The notes: a model not told the origin generated them from the letters alone. A stretch of 64,000 nucleotides of DNA from Microbispora catharanthi (GCF_006334915.2 NZ_VDMA02000006.1:186001-250000); one strand, 5' to 3'; positions 1-9,652 are shown, numbered from the stretch's first letter. Made by a program: numbers and translations.

Positions 1-42
1 GTAGCCCAAGGGGGACCTCCCGTCCGGCCGTCGCCCCGCATG

Positions 43-1266
43 TCACACCTCTCCCTTGATCTCCAGCCGCTCCAGTGCCTTGGCCAGCGGGTGGACGGTC
101 AGGCCGATCTGCCACTCCCGCGCGCCGAGTGAGCGCAGCCGCGCCGCCACGGTCTCCTCGCTGATCGGCGCGGGCGGCTCCCAGGTCAGCCTGCGTACGG
201 CGTCGGGCTGGAGCAGGTTCTCGGTCGGCATGCGGTGTTCGTCGGCGAGCGCGGCGACGACGGCCCGTGCCGCCACGAGCCGCTTGGCGGCGGCCGGGTC
301 GCGGTCGGCCCACCGGTTGGCCGGGGGAGGGCCGTCCCCGGGCCCCACGGGCTGCGGCAGCGCCGTCTCCGGCATCGTGCGGGCCCGGTTCACCGCCGCC
401 AGCCAGTCGTTGAGGTGGCGGCGGGCGCTGCGGCCGACGAACGGGGTGATCTCGGTGAGGGCCTTGGTCGTGCGCGGCTGGTCGAGGGCGGCCTGCACGA
501 TCGCCGAGTCGGGCAGCACGCGGCCCGGCGCGAGGTCGGCCTCCCGCGCGATCTCGTCGCGCAGCGTCCACAGCTCCCGCACCACGGCGAGCCCGCGCAG
601 CGTGCGCACCCGGTGGATGCCCGAGGTGCGCCGCCACGGGTCGGTACGCGGGGGATGGGCGGGAGCGGCCAGGATCGACGCGAACTCCTCCAGCGCCCAC
701 TCCAGCTTGCCGGTGGCGGCCAGCTCGTCGTGCAGGACGTCGCGGAGCTCGACCAGCACCTCCACGTCGAGCGCCGCGTAGCGCAGCCAGTCCTCCGGCA
801 GCGGGCGGGCCGACCAGTCGGCCGCGGAGTGCCCCTTCTCCAGCCGCAGGCCGAGGACGAGCTCGACCATGGTCCCCAGCCCGACCCGCTCGTAGCCGAG
901 CAGCCGCCCGGCCAGCTCGGTGTCGAACAGCCGCCGCGGGCGGAAGCCCAGCTCGGCCAGGCACGGCAGATCCTGGTTCGCGGCGTGCAGGACGATCTCG
1001 GTGTCGCGTACGGCCTCGTCCAGGGCCGACAGGTCGGGACACTTGACGGGGTCGATCAGCGCGGTGCCCGCACCGGCCCGGCGCAGCTGCACCAGGTAGG
1101 CGCGGCCGCTGTAGCGGTATCCGGAGGCACGCTCGGCGTCGACGGCCACCGGCCCCGTCCCACGGGCGAAGGCGTCCACGGCGGCCACGAGCGCGGCGGA
1201 GTCCTCGATGACGGGCGGGATTCCCTCGCGCGGCTCCAACAGAGGCTGGACTACGGGTTCTGTCAC
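43..1266 (-). CDS. rnd: Ribonuclease D, HRDC domain
   Basis: A 3'-5' exoribonuclease of the DEDD superfamily, expected to trim structured RNA 3' ends in the cytoplasm. The catalytic set is visible in 407 residues: D43 and E45 (VDAERASGY), D99 (HAANQDLP) and Y163/D167 (YAALD), which is the DEDDy pattern. An HRDC-type helical domain follows at about residues 215-295, and a second helical C-terminal part completes the usual RNase D length. The start is GTG, three bases after the stop of the DUF3000 gene, so the two are probably co-transcribed. No clear Shine-Dalgarno sequence precedes it. Confidence 0.93.
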   Translation of the reverse strand: MTEPVVQPLLEPREGIPPVIEDSAALVAAVDAFARGTGPVAVDAERASGYRYSGRAYLVQLRRAGAGTALIDPVKCPDLSALDEAVRDTEIVLHAANQDLPCLAELGFRPRRLFDTELAGRLLGYERVGLGTMVELVLGLRLEKGHSAADWSARPLPEDWLRYAALDVEVLVELRDVLHDELAATGKLEWALEEFASILAAPAHPPRTDPWRRTSGIHRVRTLRGLAVVRELWTLRDEIAREADLAPGRVLPDSAIVQAALDQPRTTKALTEITPFVGRSARRHLNDWLAAVNRARTMPETALPQPVGPGDGPPPANRWADRDPAAAKRLVAARAVVAALADEHRMPTENLLQPDAVRRLTWEPPAPISEETVAARLRSLGAREWQIGLTVHPLAKALERLEIKGEV

Positions 1267-1269
1267 GGG

Positions 1270-1866
1270 CTAAGGAACTTTCGGATCATCTCGGCGGGCG
1301 GGGCGCCGATGCAGCGTGGCGACGTCGGGCGGCAGCGGGGGGATGCCGGCGGCCAGGCACATGAGGTCGCACCAGGCGGCCGCGTGCGACGACAGGTCCT
1401 CGTCGAGCGGCGACCACGAGGCCCGCAGCTCGATCTCCGTGGTGACGGGGTCGTCCGCCTTGCCGCCGAACCCCTCCGAGACGGCGCGGGTGACCGTGCC
1501 GCCCACCGCGGCGTACCTCGCGCCGTGGGCGTCGAGCGCCTCGGTCAGCCAGCTCCAGGCCACCGGCCCCAGCAGCGGGTCTGTGGTCATCTCCGGCTCC
1601 ATGTCGGCGCGTACGTAGGCGACGAGGCGGAACGGCCCCTCCCAGCCGCGCTGGCCCTCGGGGTCGAACAGCATGATCAGGCGGCCGACGGCGAGTTCGT
1701 CGTCGTCACGGTACACGGAGGCCCCGACCGCACCGGAATACGGCGCGAGCCGCTGGGGGGCGGGGATGTCCTCCAGCTCGATCTCCGGCCGTACCTCGGC
1801 GGGGCGCAGCGTCTCCAGCGCGCGCCGGAAGGCGGCGGGAGGCGCGGGCGGTTCACCGAGGGTCAT
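1270..1866 (-). CDS. DUF3000 family protein
   Basis: A 198-residue protein of a family confined to actinobacteria; no biochemical role is known to me. The sequence is soluble with no signal or membrane segment, and is recognised by its overall pattern (RPEIELEDIPAPQRLAPYS near the N terminus, ASWSPLDEDLSSHAA near the C terminus). The frame is open further upstream to 1926, but the ATG at 1866 is preferred: a -10-like TACTCT sits exactly six bases before it, the spacing expected for a leaderless mRNA. It is followed at once by rnd. The conserved actinobacterial neighbourhood with hemE supports the identification, not a function. Confidence 0.85.
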   Translation of the reverse strand: MTLGEPPAPPAAFRRALETLRPAEVRPEIELEDIPAPQRLAPYSGAVGASVYRDDDELAVGRLIMLFDPEGQRGWEGPFRLVAYVRADMEPEMTTDPLLGPVAWSWLTEALDAHGARYAAVGGTVTRAVSEGFGGKADDPVTTEIELRASWSPLDEDLSSHAAAWCDLMCLAAGIPPLPPDVATLHRRPARRDDPKVP

Positions 1867-1872
1867 GACGGA

Positions 1873-1901
1873 AGAGTAGGTCGGATTCGGGATAGCGCGA
1901 A
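1873..1901 (-). promoter_or_regulatory. Candidate leaderless promoter of the DUF3000-rnd unit
   Basis: Reading the minus strand, TTCGCG (1896-1901) and TACTCT (1873-1878) are separated by 17 bases, and the -10 hexamer is followed by six bases and then ATG at 1866. This places the predicted transcription start at or next to the A of the start codon. No Shine-Dalgarno is present, which agrees with a leaderless transcript. The -35 match is weak. Confidence 0.4.
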
Positions 1902-2306
1902 GCAGGGGGGCGGCTGTGGGGGGCATCGGAAGTCGTCAAACCGTCGCCGCCAGTCGAGCCGTCACCCGGTCGGCCGTCCGTGCCGGGGCGCGCCCGCGCA
2001 TGCGGTCCCGGCGGTCGCCGCGGCCGTCCGCGCGCTCTCGCCGCCCCGTCGCGCGCGGCGCGCCGCTCGGGCGGGCGGGGCGCGCGGCGTCGCTGCCGGC
2101 ACAGTGCTCAGTGCGGCGTTCGGGGGAACTCCACATCGAAGTCATCGCTCCGGGGCCTCTCGTCGGATCCACGGTCGTGGCGGTCGCTCGGGACTGATCC
2201 GACGTTGGCACGTCCCGGCGACATTTCCCCGCATCGCACTCGGCGTGTCTCGAAAGTGGTATTGGAATCGATGCCGGATGGCCGATTGGCGAACACATTA
2301 CCGAGC

Positions 2307-2322
2307 TGTGAGATGACTCACA
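2307..2322. promoter_or_regulatory. CRP/FNR-family operator, perfect TGTGA-N6-TCACA
   Basis: The bases TGTGAGATGACTCACA form a perfect 5-6-5 CRP-type palindrome, extended by one further pair on each side (2306-2323, CTGTGAG/CTCACAG). It lies about 110 bases upstream of the hemE start in the divergent DUF3000/hemE spacer. TGTGA-N6-TCACA is the known consensus for mycobacterial Crp and related regulators; control of hemE here is inference. Confidence 0.6.
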
Positions 2323-2433
2323 GGAGGGGATGGGGTTCACCTTACGCGATCAACGGCCATCCTCGCGTCGTTCTGGAGCCCCAGGTCGTGGGTCCGGGCA
2401 CGGGGCGGCGTGGGGACATGGCAGGCTGGTGCC

Positions 2434-3471
2434 GTGAAACCCCAGCTCGCCGATTCCGTTTTCATTCGCGCCTGCCGGCGCGAGCCCGTTCCGTACACGC
2501 CGGTGTGGTACATGCGCCAGGCCGGGCGGTCACTGCCCGAGTACCGCCGGGTGCGCGCGGGCGTCGAGATGCTCACCGCCTGCGCCACGCCCGACCTCGT
2601 GGTCGAGATCACCATGCAGCCGGTCCGCAGGTACGGCACGGACGCGGCGATCTTCTTCAGCGACATCGTGGTCCCGCTCAAGGCCGTCGGCGTCGACCTC
2701 GACATCAAGCCGGGCGTCGGCCCGGTCGTCGGAACCCCCATCCGCGACAAGGCGGGCATGGAGGTCCTGCGGCCGCTGGAGCCGGACGACGTCCCCTACG
2801 TGACGGAGGCGGTCGGCGCGCTCACCGGCGAGCTGGGCGGCACCCCGCTGATCGGCTTCGCCGGAGGGCCCTTCACGCTCGCGTCGTACCTGATCGAGGG
2901 CGGCCCCTCCAAGAACCACGACCGCACCAAGGCCATGATGTACGGCGAGCCCGAGCTGTGGCACGAGCTGATGGAGCGGCTCGGCGCGATCACGCTCGCC
3001 TTCCTGCGCGTGCAGGTGGCGGCGGGGGCCTCGGCCGTCCAGCTCTTCGACTCGTGGGTGGGCGCGGTCGCGCCGCAGGACTACCGCACCTACGTGCTGC
3101 CGCACACCGGCAGGATCTTCGCCGGCCTGGCCGACCTCGGCGTGCCGCGCATCCACTTCGGCGTCGGCACCGGCGAGCTGCTCGGCCTCATGGGCGAGGC
3201 CGGCGCCGACGTGGTGGGCGTCGACTGGCGGGTGCCGCTCGACGAGGCCGCGCTGCGCGTGGGCGCGGGCAAGGCCCTGCAGGGCAACCTCGACCCGGCG
3301 ATCCTGCTCGCGCCCTGGGAGGTCGTCGAGAGGCGGGCCAGGGACGTGCTCGAACGCGGCCGGGTGGCCGAGGGGCACGTGTTCAACCTCGGCCACGGCG
3401 TGCTTCCCTCGACCGACCCCGACCAGCTCGCCCGGCTCACCGACTTCGTCCACGAGTCGTCGGCCCGCTGA
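2434..3471 (+). CDS. hemE: Uroporphyrinogen decarboxylase
   Basis: Converts uroporphyrinogen III to coproporphyrinogen III by four decarboxylations in the cytoplasm, a common step of haem synthesis. The 345-residue protein has the family signatures: the N-terminal [30 protein letters not shown] and [18 protein letters not shown] with FDSWVGA further on; length is normal. The GTG at 2434 ([14 protein letters not shown]) is chosen over the upstream GTG at 2410 because homologues begin close to LADS. The gene ends 12 bases from the convergent DUF4349 gene. The later haem genes of this organism, hemY and hemQ, lie 14 kb away beyond an island. Confidence 0.95.
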   Translation: MKPQLADSVFIRACRREPVPYTPVWYMRQAGRSLPEYRRVRAGVEMLTACATPDLVVEITMQPVRRYGTDAAIFFSDIVVPLKAVGVDLDIKPGVGPVVGTPIRDKAGMEVLRPLEPDDVPYVTEAVGALTGELGGTPLIGFAGGPFTLASYLIEGGPSKNHDRTKAMMYGEPELWHELMERLGAITLAFLRVQVAAGASAVQLFDSWVGAVAPQDYRTYVLPHTGRIFAGLADLGVPRIHFGVGTGELLGLMGEAGADVVGVDWRVPLDEAALRVGAGKALQGNLDPAILLAPWEVVERRARDVLERGRVAEGHVFNLGHGVLPSTDPDQLARLTDFVHESSAR

Positions 3472-3483
3472 GGCGCCAGGTCC

Positions 3484-4587
3484 CTACCCCGGCGTGCGCT
3501 CGGATTCCCGGCCCTGATCCTGGTTCTCGTCCCGGTCCTCGCGGGCAGCCGGCTCCGGTGAGCCGAGGTTCGGCTGCCCGGCGGGGTCGCCCGTGGGCGC
3601 GGGACCCGCGGGGAAGCCGGGCCCGTGCCCGGGAGGAACGGGCCCGGGGGGTACGGCACCGGGGGGCACGGGACCGGCCGGCGGGGCGGCACGGCGGCGC
3701 ATCCGGCGCATGACGACCCGGACGGCCAGCCACACCACCCCGGCCACGACGATCCAGGGCAGCAGCGCGCCCAGCACGGTCAGCGCCATCACGGTCGACG
3801 TGGTCAGGGTGTCCCACCCGGCGCGCAGGCCGGCGAGGAAGCCGGTCTCGTCCTCCTTCTTCTCGGGCCGGGCCCAGGGCTTCGGCGGGAGCACCAGGGT
3901 GAGCGTCACGGTGGCCATGCCGGTCTGCGCCTCCAGGGCCTTCTGCCTGGCCTGCAGCGACTCCAGATCGGCCTCGCGGCTGGAGATCTCCCGCTCGATC
4001 TCGAGGATCTCGCCGATCTTGTTCGCCTTCGACAGCAGCGTGCGGAACTGCCCGAGCGCGGCCTCGGCCGACTTCACCCGGCTGGCGACGTCGGCGACCT
4101 CCTCGGTGACGTCCTGCGCGTTCTGCTGCACCGACGTGCGTGTGCCGAGGTCGCGTCCGAGCTGGGCCAGCACGTCGGCGTAGCGCGCCGGGGGCACCTT
4201 GAACGCGATCGTCGACCGGTCGCCGCCGGAGACCGACTCGCTGCGCTCCTCGGCGACGTACCCGCCCGCGCCCGTCACGATCGCCTTCGCGCGGTCGGCC
4301 GCCGCCGTGACGTCCTTGGCCTCGACGGTGAGCTCGGCCTGGTAGATGATCGCCCGGTCGGCCGGGTCGATCCTGGTCTTCTCCTGCCCGCCGCTCGCGC
4401 CACTCGTGGCGGGCGCCCGTTCCTCGCTCTGGTCCGTGGCCCCGGCCGTGGCGGCCTCCCCGGCCGGCGCCATGGGAGCGGCGGCGCTGCCGGCCGTGTC
4501 GCTGCTGGATTCGCCCGAGCCGCCGCACCCCGTCAACAGAAAGGCGACGGCCGCCAGGGCCGCCGCGCCGTACCGGATTCGCCTCAT
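3484..4587 (-). CDS. DUF4349 lipoprotein, membrane anchored
   Basis: A predicted cell-surface lipoprotein of the DUF4349 family, function unknown. Starting at the ATG at 4587, the 367-residue protein has a lipoprotein signal (hydrophobic stretch ending LLTG-C21), a low-complexity Ala/Ser linker, the DUF4349 domain at about 75-235 with a helical coiled-coil segment (about 162-220), one strong transmembrane helix at about 265-291 followed by an arginine cluster, and a proline/glycine-rich C-terminal tail. The lipid anchor plus the helix would place the DUF4349 domain outside. An upstream in-frame start at 4635 would add 16 residues and spoil the signal peptide. The gene converges on hemE. Confidence 0.85.
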   Translation of the reverse strand: MRRIRYGAAALAAVAFLLTGCGGSGESSSDTAGSAAAPMAPAGEAATAGATDQSEERAPATSGASGGQEKTRIDPADRAIIYQAELTVEAKDVTAAADRAKAIVTGAGGYVAEERSESVSGGDRSTIAFKVPPARYADVLAQLGRDLGTRTSVQQNAQDVTEEVADVASRVKSAEAALGQFRTLLSKANKIGEILEIEREISSREADLESLQARQKALEAQTGMATVTLTLVLPPKPWARPEKKEDETGFLAGLRAGWDTLTTSTVMALTVLGALLPWIVVAGVVWLAVRVVMRRMRRRAAPPAGPVPPGAVPPGPVPPGHGPGFPAGPAPTGDPAGQPNLGSPEPAAREDRDENQDQGRESERTPG

Positions 4588-4711
4588 GTCCTTACATCGG
4601 CTCACCGATGTGGACAGTTCGACGCCGGCGATCACGATGGCATCACGATGCCGCCGTGGTCGCCGGCGCCTCTGTTTTCGGGGGGTGCGAGGGCTGTGGG
4701 GGGTGTGAGGC

Positions 4712-4747
4712 CCCGTGGGTCCGGCCGGGCCGGGCCGGACCCACGGG
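4712..4747 (-). terminator. Terminator after the sugar dehydrogenase gene
   Basis: A perfect 15-bp stem, CCCGTGGGTCCGGCC at 4712-4726 and its complement at 4733-4747, with a six-base loop. It lies just beyond the stop codon (4756) of the minus-strand sugar dehydrogenase gene. No T-run follows, as is usual in actinobacteria. Confidence 0.7.
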
Positions 4748-4755
4748 ACGTCTGG

Positions 4756-7700
4756 CTAGCCGCGCAGCCGCTCGATGAGCGCCTTCGCGTCGCGGACGAG
4801 CGCGTCGCTCGCGGCCTTGTCGGTCACCCTCTTGGCGTCGCCGGCGAAGCCGGTGAACCGCTCCAGGGCCTTGATCGCGTCATCCTTCTTGCCCTTGCCG
4901 GCCTGGACGGCCGCCTGGTCGAGCTGCGCGATCAGCACGTCGCCGTCCTCGGTCACCGTGCCGGCGCTCCGGAAGGCGGCGAGGAGGGCCTTCACGTCCT
5001 CGAAGGAGGTCGTGACGGTGAAGGTCACGGACTTCTTCGTGGTCTGCCCGGCCTTGTCCTTGGCGGTCACGACCAGCTCGTTCTCGCCGAGCGGCAGCTT
5101 CCACAGGGGCAGCGCCTCACCCGACTCGACCTGCAGGTCACCGATGGCCGCCGTCACGCTCGCCACCCCGGACGCGGCGTCCGTGGCGGAGAAGACGGGC
5201 GTGATGGAGGTCGAGTCGCCGTGGTCGCCGGACTCGACGCCGCTGACGGTCAGCGCGGGCGCGGTCTTGTCGATCTTCACCGTGATGGTGCCGATCTGCG
5301 AGACGTTGCCGCCGCTGTCGGTCGCGCGGTAGCGGACCTCCGTGGCGCCCTCGGTGCTGAACGTCACCGCGTTGTTGGCGCTCAGCCAGGTGGTGCCGCC
5401 GTCGATCGAGTACTGCCGGCTCGACACCGTGCCGTTGTCGGTCGCGGTGACCGTCATCGTCACGTTGCCGGTGTACCAGCCGTTCTCACCGTTCGGCTGG
5501 GCCGGGTTGAGCGCGGCCGTCACGGTCGGCGGGGTCTTGTCTGCGACGCCGTCGCCCGCGAAGGTGAACGCGTCCACGTCCACGCCGCCGGTCGAGGTGA
5601 CGTACAGCTTGCCGCTGCCCGTGGGGGCGTTCTTCAGGTCGGTGGTCACCGTCTGCCAGCCGGAGCCGGCCGGGATCGCGACGGTCGCGAACGGGGCCGC
5701 GGTCGGCGAGTTCCACCGCAGCGACAGGGTGCCCGCGCCGGTGGCCGTGGTCTTCACCGACGTGATGCCGCTGAGGTTCACCGGGTCGTAGCCGATGTAG
5801 TCGCCGGCGTCGAACGAGGTGACCTTGTTGAGGCCGGACGCCGTCTCGTCCTGCGTCTTGGTGACGCCCTTGCTGTCGTCCCCGTGCTCGGCCTGCATGA
5901 GCTTCGGGTTGAGGATCAGCGTCGCGTCGCTGCTCGCGCCGGGGATGCCGTTGGCGCCGTTGTCGCGGTAGCTGACCACGACGACGCCGAAAATGTTCTC
6001 GGTCTCGCCGTGCTCGGGCGCGTCGGCCGGGGTCGCCCAGGCGACGGTGCAGCCGGTGCCCGTGGTGATCGGGTGGGCGTGCGTGTCGTGGCCGAGGCCG
6101 AAGGTCCACGCGACCCTGCTGCAGGTCGGGTTGTCGCCGTCCTCCTGGTCGGTCACCTTGACCTTGAACGGAACCGCGTTGCCCCAGTCGATGAAGCCGC
6201 CGTCGCCGGGGGTCTCGATGCCGACCGTGGGCGCGGTGTTGCCGACGGTGATCTCGGTCGTGGCGAGGCCGAACCTGCCGCCCGCGTCGGTCACGCGGAG
6301 CCGGGCGGTGTACTGCCCGAGCTTGTCGTAGGTGTGGCTCGCGGTCACGCCCTTGGCGTCGAAGGTGCCGTTGCCGTCGAAGTCCCACTCGTAGGTGAGG
6401 TCGCCCGCCTCCGAGTCGGAGGACTTGGCGCCGCTGAACTGGACGGTGAGCGGCGCGTTGCTGCCCGACGTCCTGTCAACGGTGATCTTCGCCTGCGGGG
6501 CCTTGTTGCCGGGCGAGTAGTCGATGCGGTAGAGGCCCGAGTCGGGGTTGGCCCGGAAGAAGCCGTCGCCGTACTCGAGCACGTACAGCGCCCCGTCGGG
6601 GCCGAACTCGAGGTCCATCGGGTTGTCCGTGATGGGCATCGCCATCTTGGTCAGGTCGGCGTTCGGCAGGAACTGCTCGATCTTCGACACCGGGCCGTCG
6701 GCGCCGGACACGGTGAACGCCGCCAGGTAGTCCTGGGAGAACTCGCCGAAGAAGAACTTGTCGTCCCAGTATTCGGGGAACTTCGTCGTCGAGGGGTTGT
6801 CCGCGTCGTAGTGGTAGACCGGTCCGCCCATCGGGGCCTGGCCGTTCTGCTTCGGATCGAACTCGGTCAGCCCGGACCACTCGGCCGGCTGGTCGCTCGC
6901 GCGGTCGCCGTAGTACAGGTCGGCCGGGGTCGCCGGGGGCAGCTTCTCCAGGCCGTTGTTCCACACGGAGTTGTTGGTCGGACCGCCCGCGCAGTCGAAG
7001 AACTCACGCGGCTTGGAGTTCGCGTAGTCCCAGTGGTTGTAGTTGAAGTTGTCGCCGGTGCAGTACGGCCAGCCGCCGTTCATCGGCTTGTTCAGCGGGG
7101 TGACGTTCCACTCGACGTACCCCATCGGGCCGCGGTTGGGGTCGGCGGCGCCGGCGTCCGGTCCGTAGTCGCCCCACGACAGCGTGCCGGTCTTCCCGTC
7201 GACGTCCATGCGGAACGGGTTCCGCACGCCCATCACGAAGATCTCGGGCCTGGTCTTGGCGGTGCCCTTCGGGAACAGGTTGCCGTCCGGGACGGTGTAG
7301 GAGCCGTCCTCCCGCACGTTGATCCGCAGGATCTTGCCGCGCAGGTCGTTGGTGTTGCCGGCGCCGCGACGGTCGTCGAAGCCGGGGTTCATGCCGGGGG
7401 CGTCGTTGTTGGGCGCCATGCCGTTGGCGCCGGGGGTGCTGGCCGGGGTGTTGTCACCGGTGGCCAGGTAGAGGTTGCCGTCGTCGTCCCAGTCGAAGTC
7501 GCCGGCGACGTGGCAGCACTGCCCGCGGTTGGTCTCGACCTTGATGATGACCTGCTCGGTCGACAGGTCGAGCTTGTCGCCGGTCCACTTGAACCGGGAG
7601 AGCTGGTTGTAGCCCTTCCACTGGTTCCAGTACGACTCGTCGGCGCCCGCGGGCAGGGAGTTGGGCGCGGAGCCGGTCGGAGTCGTCTCCGGGTACGGCC

Positions 7701-8070
7701 CGGTCATCTTCCTGGGCGCGTAGTAGACGTAGACCCACTTGTTGTTCGCGAAGTCGGGGTCGAGGCCGATCGTCTGCAGGCCGTCTTCGGAGTTGTTGTA
7801 GACGTCGATCGTGTTGACGACCTTGGTGACGCCGGTGGCGGGGTCGGTCATCCGGATGTCGCCGTTGCGGGCGGTGTGCAGCACCCGGCTGTCCGGCAGG
7901 ATCGCCATGTCGATCGGCTCGCCGACGTCCTTGGTGAGGGTGACCTTCTCGTAGTTCTCCCAGTGCAGCGCGTCTTCGTGCGCCTGGGCCGGAGCGGCGG
8001 TGAGCGCCGCCGCGAACGGGAGCGTCAACGCGGCGGCGAGACCGCCGACCAGTATGCGAGTACGCTTCAA
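4756..8070 (-). CDS. Secreted multidomain sugar dehydrogenase (GSDH/PKD)
   Basis: A 1104-residue exported protein. A Sec signal peptide (about 1-30, ending APAQA) leads into a glucose/sorbosone dehydrogenase-type beta-propeller (about 35-520; GLDPDF, CCHVAGDFDWDDDGNLY, DLRGKILRINV, GVRNPFRMDVD), the PQQ-dependent sugar oxidoreductase fold. Then come a PKD domain (about 525-612, LTYEWDFDGNGTFD), a CBM6-like carbohydrate-binding module (about 720-815), two Ig-like repeats (about 820-1010) and a C-terminal helical module resembling FIMAH (about 1020-1104). It probably binds and oxidises a polysaccharide or sugar outside the cell; substrate and PQQ use are inferred from the fold. The start is TTG. 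It follows the Tat-exported isomerase in the same direction. Confidence 0.85.
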   Translation of the reverse strand: MKRTRILVGGLAAALTLPFAAALTAAPAQAHEDALHWENYEKVTLTKDVGEPIDMAILPDSRVLHTARNGDIRMTDPATGVTKVVNTIDVYNNSEDGLQTIGLDPDFANNKWVYVYYAPRKMTGPYPETTPTGSAPNSLPAGADESYWNQWKGYNQLSRFKWTGDKLDLSTEQVIIKVETNRGQCCHVAGDFDWDDDGNLYLATGDNTPASTPGANGMAPNNDAPGMNPGFDDRRGAGNTNDLRGKILRINVREDGSYTVPDGNLFPKGTAKTRPEIFVMGVRNPFRMDVDGKTGTLSWGDYGPDAGAADPNRGPMGYVEWNVTPLNKPMNGGWPYCTGDNFNYNHWDYANSKPREFFDCAGGPTNNSVWNNGLEKLPPATPADLYYGDRASDQPAEWSGLTEFDPKQNGQAPMGGPVYHYDADNPSTTKFPEYWDDKFFFGEFSQDYLAAFTVSGADGPVSKIEQFLPNADLTKMAMPITDNPMDLEFGPDGALYVLEYGDGFFRANPDSGLYRIDYSPGNKAPQAKITVDRTSGSNAPLTVQFSGAKSSDSEAGDLTYEWDFDGNGTFDAKGVTASHTYDKLGQYTARLRVTDAGGRFGLATTEITVGNTAPTVGIETPGDGGFIDWGNAVPFKVKVTDQEDGDNPTCSRVAWTFGLGHDTHAHPITTGTGCTVAWATPADAPEHGETENIFGVVVVSYRDNGANGIPGASSDATLILNPKLMQAEHGDDSKGVTKTQDETASGLNKVTSFDAGDYIGYDPVNLSGITSVKTTATGAGTLSLRWNSPTAAPFATVAIPAGSGWQTVTTDLKNAPTGSGKLYVTSTGGVDVDAFTFAGDGVADKTPPTVTAALNPAQPNGENGWYTGNVTMTVTATDNGTVSSRQYSIDGGTTWLSANNAVTFSTEGATEVRYRATDSGGNVSQIGTITVKIDKTAPALTVSGVESGDHGDSTSITPVFSATDAASGVASVTAAIGDLQVESGEALPLWKLPLGENELVVTAKDKAGQTTKKSVTFTVTTSFEDVKALLAAFRSAGTVTEDGDVLIAQLDQAAVQAGKGKKDDAIKALERFTGFAGDAKRVTDKAASDALVRDAKALIERLRG

Positions 8071-8193
8071 ATCCGCTGCGCCTCTTCTTTCAGGGGGGTG
8101 GCAGGAAAAGGCGGGCCGCCGCGTGCCGGTGGAACGAACGCGTGGCGGTCCGCCATGGAGTCAGAGGACTGGCCGAGGGGCCCCGGGTGGGCC

Positions 8194-9333
8194 TCAGCCG
8201 CGGAGCTTGGCGATGTTGTTGTAGCTCAGCTCCGCGTACTGCAGCGACTGCGCCGGGTTGGCGGTGCCGCCGGGGGCGTTGTCCTGCTCGTACATCGGGT
8301 TGTGGTAGCCCTTGGCGCCCATCTCCGAGAAGAAGCTCTTGTAGTCGATGTCGCCGGTGCCGAACGGAACCATGTCGTAGCCGTTGGAGGTACCGGTGTT
8401 GATCTTGCCGTCCTTGGCGTGGAACAGCGGGAACCGCGTCGTCTGGGCCTGCACGACGCCGAGCGGGTTGAAGACCTGCGTCTGGGTGGAGCCGTCGGTC
8501 GCGGTGTAGGTCTTGTACTTGTACTGGGCCACGTGCGCCCAGAAGATGTCCATCTCCAGCCAGACCTTGCCGGGGTCGGTCTGCTGCAGGAAGTACTCGA
8601 GGCGCCGGATGCCGGAGGAGCGGGTGGGACGGCCCCGGTCGTCGAGCGGGCCGCTGTCGAGCAGGAAGCTGTAGGCCACGTCGTGGTTGTGCGTGTACAG
8701 CTTGAGGCCGGCCGCGGTGGCGAGCTCGCCGAGCGTGTTCCACTTCTCGGCGGCGACGTCCCAGTCGGCCTTGTAGGCGCTGCCGGTCGGGTCGCTGCCG
8801 GTGCCCACGTGGCCCATGCCGAGGATGTTGGCGATCTCCAGGTGGAGCTTGAAGCGGTCGAGGTCGGCCTGGCTCAGCGGCCAGGAGCCGGGGATGAAGC
8901 CGTGGTTGCCCTCGGCCTCCAGGCCGTTGTCGTCCAGCCAGGTGCGCAGCAGGCGGGCGCCCTCGACGCTCTCCAGGCTGGCGCCGCCCTCGGCGTTGGC
9001 GTGCTGGCCGTAGCCGGCGAACTCCACCTGCTTGTAGCCGATCCGGGCGAGCTCCTGAAGCACGGCGCGGAAGCCGGACGGGAGGCTGGTCGACAGCGGG
9101 TCACGCGAGATGGCGTCGCGGACGGTGTACAGGATGATGCCTCGCTTGCCGGGCGGCACGAGCACGCCGTTGCCCGCGGTGGCCGCACGCGCGGCCGACT
9201 TCATCGGGCCGGCCGCGGCCACGGCGGCGGCCGCCGCCATGCCGGTCGTGGCCGCGAGGAACTGGCGGCGGTTCAGCCCCAGCCTGCGTCCGAGGTTGCC
9301 GGCCGTCTCCATCTCTTCTTCGTACGCGCTCAT
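8194..9333 (-). CDS. Tat-exported sugar phosphate isomerase/epimerase-like protein
   Basis: A 379-residue TIM-barrel protein of the xylose isomerase-like/AP endonuclease 2 family. The N terminus has a twin-arginine signal, NRRQFLAATTG with R22-R23, then an Ala-rich hydrophobic stretch, so the folded protein is predicted to leave the cell with any bound metal. Barrel features include GYKQVEFAGY, YTHNHDVAY and the metal-site style LEMDIFWAH and PLFHAKDGK. The substrate is unknown; export argues against a sugar phosphate and for a free sugar or oligosaccharide. It is transcribed with the secreted sugar dehydrogenase (123-base gap) and divergently from the Ebo-like operon. Confidence 0.85.
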   Translation of the reverse strand: MSAYEEEMETAGNLGRRLGLNRRQFLAATTGMAAAAAVAAAGPMKSAARAATAGNGVLVPPGKRGIILYTVRDAISRDPLSTSLPSGFRAVLQELARIGYKQVEFAGYGQHANAEGGASLESVEGARLLRTWLDDNGLEAEGNHGFIPGSWPLSQADLDRFKLHLEIANILGMGHVGTGSDPTGSAYKADWDVAAEKWNTLGELATAAGLKLYTHNHDVAYSFLLDSGPLDDRGRPTRSSGIRRLEYFLQQTDPGKVWLEMDIFWAHVAQYKYKTYTATDGSTQTQVFNPLGVVQAQTTRFPLFHAKDGKINTGTSNGYDMVPFGTGDIDYKSFFSEMGAKGYHNPMYEQDNAPGGTANPAQSLQYAELSYNNIAKLRG

Positions 9334-9652
9334 CGTCTTGCCAACTCCATCTGCGTGAAGAACCTTGATCCCCCGATGACGCGGCCGTGCCGCGGGTGAC
9401 TCCGCTCCTTCGCCTCACTCCGGCCCCTTGTGACTGTGCGGAGCACTTGGCGAGCAAGTTACGCGACTTTTACTTAACGGGGAAGAAGTTTTTCCATGAT
9501 CTTTTGAACTTTCTCTTCCCAGAGGACAAAGTCCAAGGTTCGGTGAGAGCTCAGGCGTTGGCGGCCGCTGCGGCCCCCGCCGCGAGGCGGCCGTGAGGGT
9601 CGGCGGCCGAGGTCTCGTCGCGCAGGTTCGGTGAACTTTCTGTACCCCTCCA

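Larger units (their letters stand above)
1867..2433. other. Divergent intergenic region between DUF3000 and hemE
   Basis: About 570 bases without a convincing gene. Open frames across it have arginine-rich translations and no start signals. It holds the leaderless promoter of the DUF3000-rnd unit at its left edge and a CRP-type palindrome at 2307-2322. The rest is GC-rich sequence in which I see no further structure. Confidence 0.5.

Noticed and set aside
1936..2340. A 134-codon minus-strand ORF in the DUF3000/hemE spacer
   Set aside because: Arginine/serine/proline-rich translation, no ribosome-binding site, and it covers the CRP-type palindrome.
3625..9399. A plus-strand open frame of over 1900 codons opposite the DUF4349, sugar dehydrogenase and isomerase genes
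   Set aside because: Its translation is Gly/Arg/Val-rich with no domain; the opposite strand carries clear domains. Long antisense frames are expected from the strong third-position GC bias.
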